DNA from: Rahnella woolbedingensis
GTDB lineage: Bacteria > Pseudomonadota > Gammaproteobacteria > Enterobacterales > Enterobacteriaceae
Length of the DNA stretch: 64,000 nt
Reading direction: 5' to 3'
Assembly (NCBI RefSeq): GCF_003602095.1
Contig: NZ_RAHH01000007.1
Coordinates: forward strand, 124,001 to 188,000
The notes under the pieces were generated by a model. That model saw only the letters and a program-made list of their open reading frames with translations. It made no database searches and was not told the DNA's origin. Shown here piece after piece: positions 53,326-63,870 of the stretch (the stretch's first letter is position 1; the number at the start of each line of letters is the position of its first letter). The position numbers and the translations under genes were made by a program.

Positions 53326-53721
53326 ATGACTATTTGCATCAGAAGCTTCTGGCTCTGGCTGGCGCTGCTTTGCGCCACCTGCCTGCATGTGCAGGCTGCG
53401 GATATAAAAGACCCCGGGCTGATTACCGACCATACGGTGACGTCGGTGGGTCACGATTTTTATCGCGACTTCACCGCCAAATGGGAACTGAACTACCCGG
53501 AAACCATCACGATTTCAGAAAGACCCAGCGCCCGCTGGGGCAGTTGGATCACCATAAAAATAGGTCAGGACACCATTTATCAAACCCTGCTGTTTCCTAA
53601 CCGTCACAACTTTGAGAAGGACGTCGATACCGCACTGGCTGGCGTGACAGAGGCGTTATCCAGACGCCAGCTGGACAAAGCGTTACTTGGCACCGGGGAT
53701 CTTACCCATGACGAATTTTAA
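53326..53721 (+). CDS. csgE: Curli secretion specificity factor CsgE
   Basis: A 131-residue periplasmic protein with signal peptide ([18 protein letters not shown]). Conserved parts are [31 protein letters not shown] and TGDLTHDEF at the C-terminus. CsgE caps the CsgG channel and selects CsgA. ATG 53326 was chosen over the in-frame upstream start inside csgD. Confidence 0.94.
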   Translation: MTICIRSFWLWLALLCATCLHVQAADIKDPGLITDHTVTSVGHDFYRDFTAKWELNYPETITISERPSARWGSWITIKIGQDTIYQTLLFPNRHNFEKDVDTALAGVTEALSRRQLDKALLGTGDLTHDEF

Positions 53722-53748
53722 TGCACAGCCTCTTCTAAGGAGAGCATC

Positions 53749-54174
53749 GTGAATATTCCAGTCTCTGCTTCGCGTTCAGTCATGCTGCTGGCATTACTGA
53801 CGGCGTCCCCGGTTTCCTGGGGAGGCAATATGGTTTTTCAGTTCATCAACCCCAACTTCGGCGGTAACCCGAATAACGGTTCATTCCTGCTCAATGAGGC
53901 GCAGGCGCAAAACTCCTACAAGGATCCGGATTCGTACGATTTCGGCACCACCGGCACCTCGGCGCTGGATAACTTCACGGCGTCAATTCAGTCGCAGTTG
54001 CTGGGCAGCCTGATGGGCAATGTGAATCAGGGTAAACCGGGGCGGCTGGTAACGCAGGACTTTATTGTGGATATCCAGAATACCGACGGCCAGCTGGTGA
54101 TGAATGTCACTGACCGTAAAACTGGCAAGATTTCCACCATTCAGGTTCAGGGCCTGTCTGCCACGACCAACTGA
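53749..54174 (+). CDS. csgF: Curli assembly factor CsgF
   Basis: A 141-residue protein starting with GTG at 53749 behind AAGGAGAGC. The signal peptide ends SWGGN, and the mature part shows [19 protein letters not shown], the peptide that inserts into the CsgG channel mouth, then [14 protein letters not shown]. It couples CsgB to the secretion pore at the surface. Confidence 0.94.
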   Translation: MNIPVSASRSVMLLALLTASPVSWGGNMVFQFINPNFGGNPNNGSFLLNEAQAQNSYKDPDSYDFGTTGTSALDNFTASIQSQLLGSLMGNVNQGKPGRLVTQDFIVDIQNTDGQLVMNVTDRKTGKISTIQVQGLSATTN

Positions 54175-54206
54175 TTCCGACGACCAATAAAAACAGGAAC
54201 ACCATC

Positions 54207-55040
54207 ATGCGCAGCTATTTATTACTCATCGCAGTTTTTGTGTTGAGCGGGTGTCTCACAGCGCCCCCGAAAGAAGCCGCCAGACCGACATTATTGCCGC
54301 GGGCACCGAGTTATACCGATCTGACTCATCTCCCGGCACCGAAAGGACGTGTATTCGTCTCTGTTTATAATATTCAGGATGAAACCGGGCAGTTCAAACC
54401 GTATCCGGCGAGTAACTTCTCGACTGCGGTGCCGCAAAGCGCCACGGCGATGCTGGTCTCGGCGTTAAAAGACTCCAAATGGTTTATTCCGCTGGAACGT
54501 CAGGGACTGCAAAACCTGCTCAATGAACGCAAAATTATCCGGGCAGCTCAGGAAAATGGCAGCGTCGCTATCAATAACCAGCGACCGCTTTCTTCTTTAG
54601 TGGCGGCAAATATTTTGATTGAAGGCTCGATTATCGGCTACGAAAGCAATGTGAAATCGGGCGGCATCGGAGCGCGTTACTTCGGTATCGGTGCCAGTAC
54701 GCAGTACCAGTTGGACCAGATAGCCGTGAACCTGCGTGCTGTCGACGTCAATACAGGGGAAGTTCTGTCGTCTGTCAATACCAGCAAGACGATTTTGTCC
54801 TATGAAGTGCAGGCCGGGGTGTTCCGCTTTATCGACTATCAGCGTCTGCTGGAAGGCGAACTGGGCTATACCACCAATGAGCCTGTGATGTTGTGCCTGA
54901 TGTCGGCTATTGAATCCGGGGTTATTTATCTGGTCAATGACGGTATCGACCGTAATCTGTGGCAATTGCAGAATCCGTCGGAGGTAAATTCACCGATACT
55001 GCAACGCTACAAAAACAGCGTTGTCCCTGCCGAATCCTGA
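54207..55040 (+). CDS. csgG: Curli secretion channel lipoprotein CsgG
   Basis: A 277-residue outer-membrane lipoprotein, the same length as in E. coli. Lipobox LSGC (Cys16) is followed by Leu, allowing outer-membrane sorting. Core motifs are KGRVFVSVYNIQDETGQFKPYPASNFSTAVPQ (constriction loop region) and WFIPLERQGLQNLLNERKI. It forms the nonameric pore for curli subunits. Last gene of csgDEFG, followed by a terminator. Confidence 0.95.
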   Translation: MRSYLLLIAVFVLSGCLTAPPKEAARPTLLPRAPSYTDLTHLPAPKGRVFVSVYNIQDETGQFKPYPASNFSTAVPQSATAMLVSALKDSKWFIPLERQGLQNLLNERKIIRAAQENGSVAINNQRPLSSLVAANILIEGSIIGYESNVKSGGIGARYFGIGASTQYQLDQIAVNLRAVDVNTGEVLSSVNTSKTILSYEVQAGVFRFIDYQRLLEGELGYTTNEPVMLCLMSAIESGVIYLVNDGIDRNLWQLQNPSEVNSPILQRYKNSVVPAES

Positions 55041-55053
55041 TACGGCAGTTGGC

Positions 55054-55093
55054 GAAGGGAAGTGGTGGGTTGACACCGCTTCCCTTCATTTTT
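55054..55093 (+). terminator. Rho-independent terminator after csgG
   Basis: GAAGGGAAGTGG-10 bases-CCGCTTCCCTTC (12-base stem with one G-T pair) followed by ATTTTT, 14 bases after the csgG stop. Confidence 0.88.
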
Positions 55094-55102
55094 AAGGAAG
55101 CA

Positions 55103-55561
55103 TCAGGTTTTATTCTCTTCGCTTTTCACCGCCTGACGGTAATTGTTCACCCGCTTTTTGTCCTCAAGATTAAAGTCAGGATCGAGATAAATGCTCAGCC
55201 GCTTAATCAGCAAATCATCAAACGCAAACACCGTACAGAAATGATGGCTGCCGGCTTCTGAGGTCGGCCAGCGGTCGCCGTTTTGCATCACGCCACGCAT
55301 CTGCCCTTCCAGCACAATGGTGTCACCGTCGCTGAGAAACCGGAAAGCATCCTGAATATGCTGGATCTTGTCTATCTCGAGCGCGAAGCGTTTACCCAGT
55401 TCTCCCAGCGATGACTTCCCCTGCGCGGTGCCAAATTTCGGAAAAAAAAGCACCACATCATCGGCAAAGAGATCCAGCAAAGACGAATCTGCCTGATCCA
55501 GTTTGGCGTAGAAATTCTTAACGATTTCAATGCGTTTTTCTTTCAGTTCGTGTTCTGCCAT
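55103..55561 (-). CDS. SnoaL-like (NTF2-fold) protein
   Basis: A 152-residue cone-shaped alpha+beta protein of the SnoaL-like NTF2 superfamily: an early KNFYAKLDQADSSLLDLFADDVVLFFP helix-strand unit, a central FLSDGDTIVLEGQMRGVMQNGDRW, and FCTVFAFDDLLIKRLSIYLD. The start at ATG 55561 follows CGAGGTGAAA; an ATG at 55582 has no site. It stands alone. Such proteins bind or isomerise small hydrophobic ligands; the role here is unknown. Confidence 0.8.
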   Translation of the reverse strand: MAEHELKEKRIEIVKNFYAKLDQADSSLLDLFADDVVLFFPKFGTAQGKSSLGELGKRFALEIDKIQHIQDAFRFLSDGDTIVLEGQMRGVMQNGDRWPTSEAGSHHFCTVFAFDDLLIKRLSIYLDPDFNLEDKKRVNNYRQAVKSEENKT

Positions 55562-55748
55562 TTTCACCTCGAAATACTCCATCCAATACTTAAGCCTAGT
55601 GACTGCGGCTGATTTTGCCAGTTATGTGCTCAGGCTCACAAAAGCCGTTCACATGCCCGAGTAAGACTTTTCTGCGCCGGAGCGCGGAAACCACTACACT
55701 GGCGGATGTTTTGGCATTACTTCCTCTTACACTTTCGGAGAGTCACGG

Positions 55749-57554
55749 ATGTCTCAGTTCAATCGGGCTGGTTTTAGCTTGCCCCTTCTGCCCGTTCCTT
55801 CCCGCTGGCTGATCATGGTTATCTGCCTGCTGCAGGGAATGTTGCTGTATTACTTTTTCTCAGACAGCCCGGCGGTAACGCAGTCGGGTTTCTCCCATAA
55901 TATTTACGGCCAGACTATGGCATTCACATTACCGGTGCTGATTTCGTTGTCGCTGGTGCAGTTGAATGACCACCGGTTCTGGGGCGCAACAGTATTTATT
56001 ACCTTGCTGCTGGCGGGTATGGCGGCGTGGGTAAAAAGTAACGTAACCGGAACACCGGCAGATTCGGTAATGGTGCCGTTTAACCTTTCGCTGGTGGCGA
56101 TGGTCTTTTTTGTGCTGCCCTGGCTACAGGTACAGACATTTACAGCGCAAAACCGATACCGTTACGCTCATCTTTCGGCCTGCTACAGCCAGAACCTGCT
56201 GTGCGCAATGCTCACTTTCCTGCTGATGCTGCTAACCGTTGGCGTGCTGGCGCTGTGCGCTGCGCTGTTCCGGGTGATCGGCATTGAATATTTCCACGAG
56301 CTGTTTTTCGATACGCCACTGTTTATGCATCTGGTTTTCGGGCTGCTGCTGGGAATAAGCATCATCACCTGCCGCACCCAACCGGCGCTGATGAACACCA
56401 CGCGAAACATCATCCGTTTCATTCTTAAAGGTCTGCTGCCGCTGGTGGCGTTTGTGGCGCTGATTTTCCTGTTCGCCCTGCCCTTCACCGGTCTGACCGC
56501 GCTGTCGCAAACCTGGTCTGCCGCCAGTCTGCTGACCATTATGGCGCTGAGCCTGCTGGTTCTGGTCAACGTGGCGCGTGAAACAGACAGCGGGGTAAAA
56601 CCCTATCCGCAGGCGGTCCGCTGGCTGGTCAATGCGGCAGTCCTGCTGCTGCCGGTATATGCCGCGCTGGCGTTGTACGCTACGGGCGTGCGGATTTCAC
56701 AATACGGCTGGACGCCGCAGCGAGTGTGGGCAGTGCTGATTATTGTGGTCACACTTATTGCCTCGCTTTGCTACAGTTTTTCTGTGATCGATAAGCGCCC
56801 GGACTGGCTGTCGCGCCTGAATCAGTTCAACAAACCGCTGTCATTGTTAGTGGTGCTGCTGGTGATTGCGGTCAACAGCCCGCTGCTCGATCCTTACCGC
56901 ATCAGCGTGAACAGTCAGCTGGCGCGCCTCGACAGCGGTAAAACGCAGGCGAAGGATGTTGACCTCAAACTGCTGCGGTTTGAGACCGGCCGTCGTGGCA
57001 ACGAAGCGCTGGCAAAATTGCTGCAACATCCTGCTTTTTCGGCCGATCCGCGTCTGCTGGCGACGGTGAAAAATACGATGGCGCAGACTTCCCGCTGGGG
57101 CTCATACAATGATAAAGAGGCCGATGCGCTGGCGAAAAATTATCGTACTGAGGATGCCAAAAAGATGATCACGCTGGCGAAAGGCGCGGTGCAACCGGAT
57201 GACGGTTGGTGGAAAGGCCTGCCGGCACTGGAAAAATACCGCAATACCCTGCGCGATTGTCTGAGCGTTCAGGGCGCGTGCATCGTCAATACACTGGATC
57301 TCAACAGCGACAGGCAGAAAGAGATCCTGCTCTGTAATACGCTGGATGCCCCTTCAGTCAACTGCCGGATTTACGCTAAACAGGCCGGACAATGGACACA
57401 AAGCGGCGAACTTTATCTGTATGAAGAAAAGGATAAGCAGACGCTGATACAGGCGCTTCGCAACGGCGAAGTTAAACCTGCGCCGCGCAAATGGGCGGAT
57501 ATCCAGATTGAAGGAAAACGTCGCGTGGTGCATTACCAGCAGGATGAGAACTGA
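55749..57554 (+). CDS. DUF4153-family inner-membrane protein
   Basis: A 601-residue protein. Residues about 20-390 form some ten hydrophobic spans with the DUF4153 pattern (ALYATGVRISQYGWTPQRVWAVL near 310-335). Residues 400-601 are soluble and include LDLNSDRQKEILLC and QWTQSGELYLYEE. Function is unknown in the family. It stands alone, and a hairpin follows its stop. Confidence 0.8.
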   Translation: MSQFNRAGFSLPLLPVPSRWLIMVICLLQGMLLYYFFSDSPAVTQSGFSHNIYGQTMAFTLPVLISLSLVQLNDHRFWGATVFITLLLAGMAAWVKSNVTGTPADSVMVPFNLSLVAMVFFVLPWLQVQTFTAQNRYRYAHLSACYSQNLLCAMLTFLLMLLTVGVLALCAALFRVIGIEYFHELFFDTPLFMHLVFGLLLGISIITCRTQPALMNTTRNIIRFILKGLLPLVAFVALIFLFALPFTGLTALSQTWSAASLLTIMALSLLVLVNVARETDSGVKPYPQAVRWLVNAAVLLLPVYAALALYATGVRISQYGWTPQRVWAVLIIVVTLIASLCYSFSVIDKRPDWLSRLNQFNKPLSLLVVLLVIAVNSPLLDPYRISVNSQLARLDSGKTQAKDVDLKLLRFETGRRGNEALAKLLQHPAFSADPRLLATVKNTMAQTSRWGSYNDKEADALAKNYRTEDAKKMITLAKGAVQPDDGWWKGLPALEKYRNTLRDCLSVQGACIVNTLDLNSDRQKEILLCNTLDAPSVNCRIYAKQAGQWTQSGELYLYEEKDKQTLIQALRNGEVKPAPRKWADIQIEGKRRVVHYQQDEN

Positions 57555-57567
57555 TTTCATTGCCCGT

Positions 57568-57590
57568 CACCGGCAGGCTCTCTGCCGGTG
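57568..57590. terminator. Hairpin between convergent genes
   Basis: CACCGGCAG-5 bases-CTGCCGGTG is a perfect 9-base stem between the DUF4153 gene and leftward cybB. No T tract follows. Confidence 0.6.
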
Positions 57591-57599
57591 AACCCGCCG

Positions 57600-58118
57600 T
57601 TAGGGCGTCATGCGTAATAAGGTGTCATCTTTACGGAAATAATGATGATAAATCGCCGCCAGCGCATGTAAGCCAATCAGGTAATATCCGCAGTTCGCCA
57701 GAAACTCATGCGCCTGTTTGACCGTGCGGCGCACGGAAGGATCCGGCGTCACGAACTGCGGCACCTGCCAGCCAAACAACACCCAGTCACGTCCGCCATA
57801 TTCCAGCGTCAGCATGCCCAGCACCGGCAACGAGAGAAACAGCAGATACAACACGCCATGTACCGCGTGCGATGCCGCAATCTGCCAGCGCGGCAAAGGC
57901 GGAGTGATCACTGGCGTGGCATAACAGGTTCGCAAATATATGCGCGTCCACATCAGCAGCCAGACGCAAATCCCGAAATTAAAATGCAGTAAACGCACCA
58001 GCGGCTGATTATCCTCCGGAAAATAGTCGCGGGTCAGCATCGCGGTATACGTCAGGATAATCATCAGTAACGTTGCCCAGTGCAGGCTTATCTGGGACAG
58101 CGAATAACGGTTTTTCAT
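57600..58118 (-). CDS. cybB: Cytochrome b561 CybB
   Basis: A 172-residue di-heme membrane protein with four spans, aligned end to end with E. coli CybB (superoxide:ubiquinone oxidoreductase). His13 (QISLHW), His45 (LLHFNFG), and later histidines (KQAHEFLANCGYYLIGLHALAAIYHHYF, heme ligands within) are placed as in the family, and the end KDDTLLRMTP is typical. It is a stand-alone gene. Confidence 0.9.
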   Translation of the reverse strand: MKNRYSLSQISLHWATLLMIILTYTAMLTRDYFPEDNQPLVRLLHFNFGICVWLLMWTRIYLRTCYATPVITPPLPRWQIAASHAVHGVLYLLFLSLPVLGMLTLEYGGRDWVLFGWQVPQFVTPDPSVRRTVKQAHEFLANCGYYLIGLHALAAIYHHYFRKDDTLLRMTP

Positions 58119-58242
58119 AAGGCGTTTCCTGACCGGATAAAAGGAGCGGTTTAACAGTAATTCCGAATGAGTATAGAGAGGAATTACGCAGACTTTGTGG
58201 ACAGGCCGGGCGGGAAAGGTAAAGAAGTTAAAGTCCTGTTAT

Positions 58243-58266
58243 AAAAAAACCGGGCAAAAGCCCGGT
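58243..58266 (-). terminator. Rho-independent terminator of alaC
   Basis: On the minus strand: ACCGGGC-TTTT-GCCCGGT followed by a T run, 15 bases after the alaC stop. Confidence 0.93.
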
Positions 58267-58280
58267 CTGGCTGACGCGTT

Positions 58281-59540
58281 TTACACGCTGACGGTGGGAT
58301 CCTGCTCCACCGGCGGTTCTCCCGCCGTTTTTTTCGGAGCCAGCAAACCGTCGGCACGGAACATCGCTTTGATGCCGCGCACGGCCTGACGAATACGGTC
58401 CTGATTTTCGATCAGCGCAAAACGTACATGCGTATCGCCATAATCGCCAAAACCGATGCCCGGAGAGACACAAACTTTGGCGTCTGCCAGCAGGCGTTTG
58501 GCGAATTCCAGTGAACCTAAATGCGCATACGCAGGCGGAATTTTGGCCCAGACGTACATCGACGCTTTCGGGTTTTCTACCATCCAGCCGGCTTCATGCA
58601 GCCCGCGCACCAGCACGTTACGTCGCTGACGATACTGCTCGGCAATGTCTTTCACACATTGCTGATCGCCTTCCAGCGCAGCAATCGCGGCGACCTGCAA
58701 CGGCGTGAACGTCCCGTAATCGTGATAACTTTTGATACGCGCCAGCGCGTTGACCAGTTCCGGATTACCGACCATAAAGCCGATACGCCAGCCCGCCATG
58801 TTGTAACTTTTCGACAGCGTGAAGAATTCTACTGCGATATCTTTTGCACCCGGCACCTGCATGATGGACGGCGCTTTCCAGCCGTCATACACGATGTCGG
58901 CATACGCCAGATCGTGAATAACCAGTACGTTGTACTGTTTCGCCAGCGCCACCACGCGTTCGAAGAAATCCAGCTCTACGCACTGCGCCGTCGGGTTGGA
59001 CGGGAAGCCGAGGATCATCATTTTCGGGCGCGGAATGGTTTCACGAATGGCTTTTTCCAGCTCAGCAAAGAAATCCACACCTTCTGCCAATGGCACGGAA
59101 CGCACCTGAGCACCGGCGATCACCGCGCCGTAAATGTGGATCGGATAACTTGGGTTGGGCACCAGAACGGTATCACCATGATCGAGGGTCGCCAGCATCA
59201 GATGCGCCAGACCTTCTTTCGAACCGATGGTAACGATAGCTTCGCTTTCAGGGTCGATCTCCACCTGATAACGGTCGGCATACCAGCGGGAAATGGCGCG
59301 ACGCAGACGCGGAATGCCGCGTGAGGTCGAATAGCCGTGAGTATCTTCGCGCTGCGCAACCTGCACCAGTTTTTCCACAATGTGTGGCGGTGTCGGGCCG
59401 TCAGGGTTGCCCATACTGAAATCAATAATGTCTTCGCCGCGATGGCGTGCGGCCATTTTCAGTTCAGCGGTGATGTTGAAAACATAAGGGGGAAGACGAT
59501 CAATACGTGAAAAACGACGTGGTGAACTGGAATCAGCCAT
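58281..59540 (-). CDS. alaC: Glutamate-pyruvate aminotransferase AlaC
   Basis: A 419-residue PLP aminotransferase that makes alanine from pyruvate and glutamate. It is nearly identical in layout to E. coli Ala[51 protein letters not shown], and the PLP Lys in [14 protein letters not shown]. The start at ATG 59540 follows AGAGGAAATT. The frame stays open upstream to 59651, but that stretch looks like leader RNA with a GGCCGC-GTT-GCGGCC hairpin (about 59587-59601). Synteny with ypdA, ypdB and glk matches E. coli. Confidence 0.95.
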   Translation of the reverse strand: MADSSSPRRFSRIDRLPPYVFNITAELKMAARHRGEDIIDFSMGNPDGPTPPHIVEKLVQVAQREDTHGYSTSRGIPRLRRAISRWYADRYQVEIDPESEAIVTIGSKEGLAHLMLATLDHGDTVLVPNPSYPIHIYGAVIAGAQVRSVPLAEGVDFFAELEKAIRETIPRPKMMILGFPSNPTAQCVELDFFERVVALAKQYNVLVIHDLAYADIVYDGWKAPSIMQVPGAKDIAVEFFTLSKSYNMAGWRIGFMVGNPELVNALARIKSYHDYGTFTPLQVAAIAALEGDQQCVKDIAEQYRQRRNVLVRGLHEAGWMVENPKASMYVWAKIPPAYAHLGSLEFAKRLLADAKVCVSPGIGFGDYGDTHVRFALIENQDRIRQAVRGIKAMFRADGLLAPKKTAGEPPVEQDPTVSV

Positions 59541-59682
59541 AATTTCCTCTGGATACGTAAGCGCCCGGACCGTCCGAGCGACGCTGGCCGCGTTGCGGCC
59601 TTCAACGAACATAACGCAGAGAAATAGGGCTGTCGAGATACCGAGCAACATTTTTTACTGTGTTTGTTAACAACAGATTTGA

Positions 59683-60219
59683 CTACGGGCGCGGATCGGT
59701 CGCCAGCAGCCCCAGCAGCCAGTCGTTTTTCCATTCGTCACCAATCCGGTAACTGTCGCGCAATCGCCCTTCCATCTGGAAACCACATTTCTCCAGCACC
59801 CGGCGCGAACCGTCATTGCCTTCGAGCACGTTGGCCTGTAAGCGATGAAAACCGCAATGATCAAAGGCGAAATTCAGCACTTCACGCAGCGATTCGACCG
59901 CGTACCCTTTACGCTGATGCTCAGGCGCAAGAATAAAGCCGACTTCACCCTGTTTGTAAGGCCGCCAGTCAGGGAAAAATCCGGTCAGCCCCACGGCGGC
60001 ACCGGTCTCTTTTTCGCGGATCATCAGGCATAACCAGAAGTCGCAATAGCGATCCCAGTTGCCGAGGCGCTGCTCAAAACGGGTGTGAACCAGAGCGGGC
60101 AGTTCGATATCGCCGATAAAACGCATGACCTCCGGCGTCTGGTACAACCGCAAGAAAAATGCCCAGTCGTCAGCCTGGATGGGCTGCATAATCAGCCGCG
60201 GCGTTGATAACGAAATCAT
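59683..60219 (-). CDS. RimJ/RimL-type GNAT acetyltransferase
   Basis: A 178-residue protein of the ribosomal-protein-Ser/Ala acetyltransferase class. It has ETGAAVGLTGFFPDW, the acetyl-CoA loop GFILAPEHQRKGYAVESL, and NVLEGNDGSRRVLEKCGFQMEGRLRDSY near the C-terminus, with Asn/Ser residues typical of this subgroup. It lies between alaC and the divergent ypdA. The substrate is unknown. Confidence 0.86.
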   Translation of the reverse strand: MISLSTPRLIMQPIQADDWAFFLRLYQTPEVMRFIGDIELPALVHTRFEQRLGNWDRYCDFWLCLMIREKETGAAVGLTGFFPDWRPYKQGEVGFILAPEHQRKGYAVESLREVLNFAFDHCGFHRLQANVLEGNDGSRRVLEKCGFQMEGRLRDSYRIGDEWKNDWLLGLLATDPRP

Positions 60220-60330
60220 CTCGGTTGGCTCTCCTGTGTCTGCCGATGGTGAAAGTCTGACCTTTTACATATAATAACGGCTGAATCCATTTGGCACGCT
60301 TATCTTTAGCGCGCAAAGAGTTAATCTGCC

Positions 60331-62034
60331 ATGCCTCACATTTTCGATATGCTGCTGGCGGTCTTTGACCGTGCGGCGCTGATGCTTATTTGTCTGTTTT
60401 TCCTCACGCGTACTCCGCTGTTTCGTAAACTGCTGCACAAAGAAAATGAGAACCACACGCCGCTGGAACTGGCGGCTGTCACGGCGATTTTCTCACTGTT
60501 CGCAATTTTCGGTACGCTTTCCGGGATCAACGTCGAAGGCTCGCTGATTAACGTGCGGACCATCGCCATTATGTCCGGCGGGATCCTCTTCGGGCCGTGG
60601 GTCGGCATCATCACCGGCCTGATTTCCGGTACGCACCGTTTTCTCATCGACATTCACGGTCCGACGTCGATTCCGTGTCTGATCACCAGTATCACCGCCG
60701 GTTTCCTTTCCGGTTACATCAATAAAAAAGTCAAAAAAGCGCTGCACTGGAAAGTCGGGATCATCGCCGGAATGCTGTGTGAAACGCTGACCATGGTGCT
60801 GATTTTGCTGATGGCGCGACCATTTTCGCTCGGGCTGGATATCGTCATGAATATCGCCGCGCCGCTGATCCTCGGAGCCAGTTCCATCGGCCTGATTGTG
60901 TTGCTGGTACAAAGCGTCGAAGATGAAAAAGAGGTCATCGCTGCGCGACAGGCGCGTCTGGCGCTGGATATTGCTAATAAAACCCTTCCGTATTTTCGTG
61001 ATATCAACGCCGATTCGCTGGCCAGTATCTGCCGAATTATCCGCGAGGATATCGATGCTGACGCCGTGGCGATAACCGATACACGCAATATTCTGGCGTA
61101 CGTCGGTGTGGGCGCGGATGAATATAATATCGGCCACGAATCGCTGAGTGAGATGACCAAAGCCTCGCTGGAAAGCGGTGTGATCACAGTCAGAAACAAT
61201 GATGAAATGGATCGCACGCCGCAGATCCACTCTTTGATTATTATTCCATTGTGGGAAAAAGGCGAAGTGACCGGCTCGCTGAAAATCTATTACTGCGACC
61301 CGCACCGTATAACCTATTCGCTGAAAGTGATGGCCATCGGGCTGTCGCAAATTATGTCCACACAGATGGAAGTCTCGCGCACCGAGCAACTGCGCGAGAT
61401 GGCCAACAAAGCCGAAATGCGGGCATTGCAGAGCAAGATAAACCCGCACTTTCTGTTTAACGCGCTGAATGCAATTTCATCGTCAATTCGGGCCCGGCCG
61501 GACGTGGCGCGTCAGCTGATCATCAATCTTTCCCGCTATCTGCGCTACAACCTGGAACTGAATGACGAGCTGATCGACCTGCGTAAAGAGCTGCATCAGG
61601 TGCAGGATTATATCGCCATCGAGCAGGCACGGTTTGGCAGCAAACTGACGGTGATTTATGACATTGATGACGATATTTCGGTGAAAATCCCCAGTCTGCT
61701 GATCCAACCGCTGGTAGAGAATGCCATTGTTCACGGCATCCAGAAATGCAGTGGAAAAGGCGTGGTAGTGATTTCAGTGAAGCATCAGGCCGAGGGGATT
61801 AAAGTTTCAGTGAAAGATACCGGCCACGGGATTAATCAGGAAACCATTGATCGCGTGGCGCGCAATGAAATGCCCGGCAATAAAATCGGCCTGCTGAATG
61901 TGCATCACCGCGTTTCATTGTTATATGGACAGGGTCTGACCATCCGGCGACTGGAGCCGGGCACCGATATTTCTTTTGTGATTAACCACGCGCCTGCGAA
62001 AGTCACGGCGGCCATACAGAGCCAGACAGCCTGA
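60331..62034 (+). CDS. ypdA: Sensor histidine kinase YpdA (LytS family)
   Basis: A 567-residue sensor, nearly the length of E. coli YpdA (565). Residues 1-205 form the 5TM-5TMR LytS membrane domain ([20 protein letters not shown]). A GAF domain lies at about 225-355. The HisKA_7TM-type kinase core carries the phospho-acceptor His in [16 protein letters not shown] and ATP-site motifs DTGHGINQ and [11 protein letters not shown]. In E. coli YpdA/YpdB senses external pyruvate. ypdB follows after 66 bases. Confidence 0.94.
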   Translation: MPHIFDMLLAVFDRAALMLICLFFLTRTPLFRKLLHKENENHTPLELAAVTAIFSLFAIFGTLSGINVEGSLINVRTIAIMSGGILFGPWVGIITGLISGTHRFLIDIHGPTSIPCLITSITAGFLSGYINKKVKKALHWKVGIIAGMLCETLTMVLILLMARPFSLGLDIVMNIAAPLILGASSIGLIVLLVQSVEDEKEVIAARQARLALDIANKTLPYFRDINADSLASICRIIREDIDADAVAITDTRNILAYVGVGADEYNIGHESLSEMTKASLESGVITVRNNDEMDRTPQIHSLIIIPLWEKGEVTGSLKIYYCDPHRITYSLKVMAIGLSQIMSTQMEVSRTEQLREMANKAEMRALQSKINPHFLFNALNAISSSIRARPDVARQLIINLSRYLRYNLELNDELIDLRKELHQVQDYIAIEQARFGSKLTVIYDIDDDISVKIPSLLIQPLVENAIVHGIQKCSGKGVVVISVKHQAEGIKVSVKDTGHGINQETIDRVARNEMPGNKIGLLNVHHRVSLLYGQGLTIRRLEPGTDISFVINHAPAKVTAAIQSQTA

Positions 62035-62100
62035 TCCGCAGGAACGCTTTTTCGTTTTACCCGCCCGCATTTCGGGCCACCGCACCGGGGAGATAATTCA

Positions 62101-62841
62101 GTGAAAGCAATTATCGTCGAAGATGAAATACCGGCTCAGGAAGAGCTGAGTTATCTGATTAATACGCACAGCAGCATCCAGGTCGAAGCGATATTTGACG
62201 ACGGGCTGGACGTGCTTAAATATCTGCAATCGCATGAAGTGGATGCGATTTTTCTCGATATCAGCATTCCGTCGCTCGACGGCGTTTTGCTGGCGCAAAA
62301 CATCAGTAAATTTGCCCATAAGCCTTATATCGTGTTCATCACTGCCTACAAAGAACACGCCGCCGAAGCTTTTGAAATTGAGGCTTTTGACTACATTCTC
62401 AAGCCTTATCATGAGTCGCGTATTGTCACCATGCTGCAAAAGCTGGAGTCACATTTTCGCCGTGATAAACAGGAGGGGAGCCAGCCAGTGACGGGCAGCG
62501 CTCAGCGGGTCAGTCACAGCATTAATCTGATCAAAGACGAGCGGATTATCGTCACTGATATCAACGATATCTATTACGCCGCCGCGCAGGAAAAGGTCAC
62601 GCAGGTTTACACCCGCAAAGAAGAATTCACCATGCCGATGAACATCACTGAATTATGCAACCGCCTGCCGGAGGAGCATTTTTTCCGCTGCCATCGCTCT
62701 TATTGCGTGAATCTTTCAAAAATCCGCGAGATCGTGCCGTGGTTTAATAACACCTATATTTTGCGTCTGAGCGATTTGGATTTCGAAGTGCCGGTGAGCC
62801 GCAGCAAGGTGAAGGAATTCAGGCAGTTAATGCGGTTTTGA
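62101..62841 (+). CDS. ypdB: LytTR response regulator YpdB
   Basis: A 246-residue regulator starting with GTG behind GGGGAGATAA. The receiver domain carries Asp53 (IFLDISIPSLDG) and the Lys in FDYILKPYHESR. A LytTR DNA-binding domain (about 140-246) shows INDIYYAAAQEKVTQVY and FFRCHRSYCVNLSKI. It partners YpdA and in E. coli activates the transporter gene yhjX, which is not in this window. Confidence 0.94.
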   Translation: MKAIIVEDEIPAQEELSYLINTHSSIQVEAIFDDGLDVLKYLQSHEVDAIFLDISIPSLDGVLLAQNISKFAHKPYIVFITAYKEHAAEAFEIEAFDYILKPYHESRIVTMLQKLESHFRRDKQEGSQPVTGSAQRVSHSINLIKDERIIVTDINDIYYAAAQEKVTQVYTRKEEFTMPMNITELCNRLPEEHFFRCHRSYCVNLSKIREIVPWFNNTYILRLSDLDFEVPVSRSKVKEFRQLMRF

Positions 62842-62870
62842 CCTGGGGGTGGAACAGGATTTTCTTGCTT

Positions 62871-62890
62871 CTCCCCCTGCGAAGGGGGAG
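62871..62890. repeat. Short G/C palindromic repeat, copy 4
   Basis: CTCCCCCT-GCGA-AGGGGGAG between the convergent ypdB and glk stops, 8 of 8 stem pairs. It shares its core with copies near fdhF and csgA. Confidence 0.8.
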
Positions 62891-62904
62891 ATTGGAAAGG
62901 AGTT

Positions 62905-63870
62905 TTAGATTGTCATACCCATGGACTGACGCAGGTAGGTACCCGCCCCTAACAACCCCGGCTGATCGTGTGTGATCAGGAATACCGGGATATCCATCAG
63001 GTAATCTTTGAAGCGGCCTTTGTCTTCAAACGCGGCGCGAAAACCGGACGCTTTGAAGAATTCGAGGAAACGCGGAACGATGCCACCGGCGATGTAAACG
63101 CCGCCAAATGTCCCCATGTTCAGCGCCAGGTTGCCGCCGAAACGCCCCATGATCACGCAGAACAGTGAAAGCGCACGGCGGCAATCGACGTTTTCATCCG
63201 ACAGCGCCAGCTCAGTCACGTCTTTCGGTTTGAAGTTTTCCGGCACGCGTTTATCAGATTTCACAATGGCGCGGTAAAGATTCACCAGCCCCGGACCGGA
63301 CAGAATACGCTCGGCGGAAACGTGTCCCATTTCTGTACGCAACTGCTCCAGAATAATGTCTTCTTCTTCGCTGTTCGGTGCGAAATCCACATGACCGCCT
63401 TCGCCCGGCAGGCTCAGCCACTGCTTGTTGGCGTGGATCAGATGCGCGACACCCAGCCCGGTACCGGCACCATAAATGACTGCCGGTTTTCCGTCCTGCG
63501 CTTTTTTCCCACCAAACTGCAATAAATCCTGTTCTTTGAGCATCGGGATTGCCATAGAGACGGCAGTGAAATCGTTGATCACTTCCAGATTTTGCAGCCC
63601 CAGACTTTTCTTCATTTCTGCAATGGAGAATGCCCAGGTGTGGTTAGTCATTGCCACCCAGTCGCCGGTGATCGGACAGGCAATGGCGATGCAGGCATCT
63701 TCAATCTCCTGGTTTTGCAGAGAGAGATACTCACGGACTGTGGCTTCGAGGCTGTCGTATTCCAGCCCGGAGAAAGTTTTCGCCTGCGAAATCTCGCCGC
63801 TGTCCAAAGCGCAAAGCGCCAGGCGGCAGTTGGTGCCCCCGACATCGCCCACCAGGGAGTATTTGGTCAT
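62905..63870 (-). CDS. glk: Glucokinase
   Basis: A 321-residue ROK-like/glucokinase-family enzyme, the same length as E. coli Glk; it phosphorylates glucose with ATP. The ATP motif is [14 protein letters not shown]. Glucose contacts are in [22 protein letters not shown] and [12 protein letters not shown]. The C-terminus is [23 protein letters not shown] precedes the ATG. The remaining 130 bases to the window edge would hold its promoter; no further gene is supported there. Confidence 0.96.
   Translation of the reverse strand: MTKYSLVGDVGGTNCRLALCALDSGEISQAKTFSGLEYDSLEATVREYLSLQNQEIEDACIAIACPITGDWVAMTNHTWAFSIAEMKKSLGLQNLEVINDFTAVSMAIPMLKEQDLLQFGGKKAQDGKPAVIYGAGTGLGVAHLIHANKQWLSLPGEGGHVDFAPNSEEEDIILEQLRTEMGHVSAERILSGPGLVNLYRAIVKSDKRVPENFKPKDVTELALSDENVDCRRALSLFCVIMGRFGGNLALNMGTFGGVYIAGGIVPRFLEFFKASGFRAAFEDKGRFKDYLMDIPVFLITHDQPGLLGAGTYLRQSMGMTI

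Noticed and set aside
59541-59651. Longer AlaC N-terminus (37 extra codons in frame)
   Set aside because: ATG 59540 has a good ribosome site and matches the E. coli protein start; the extension covers hairpin-rich leader DNA.
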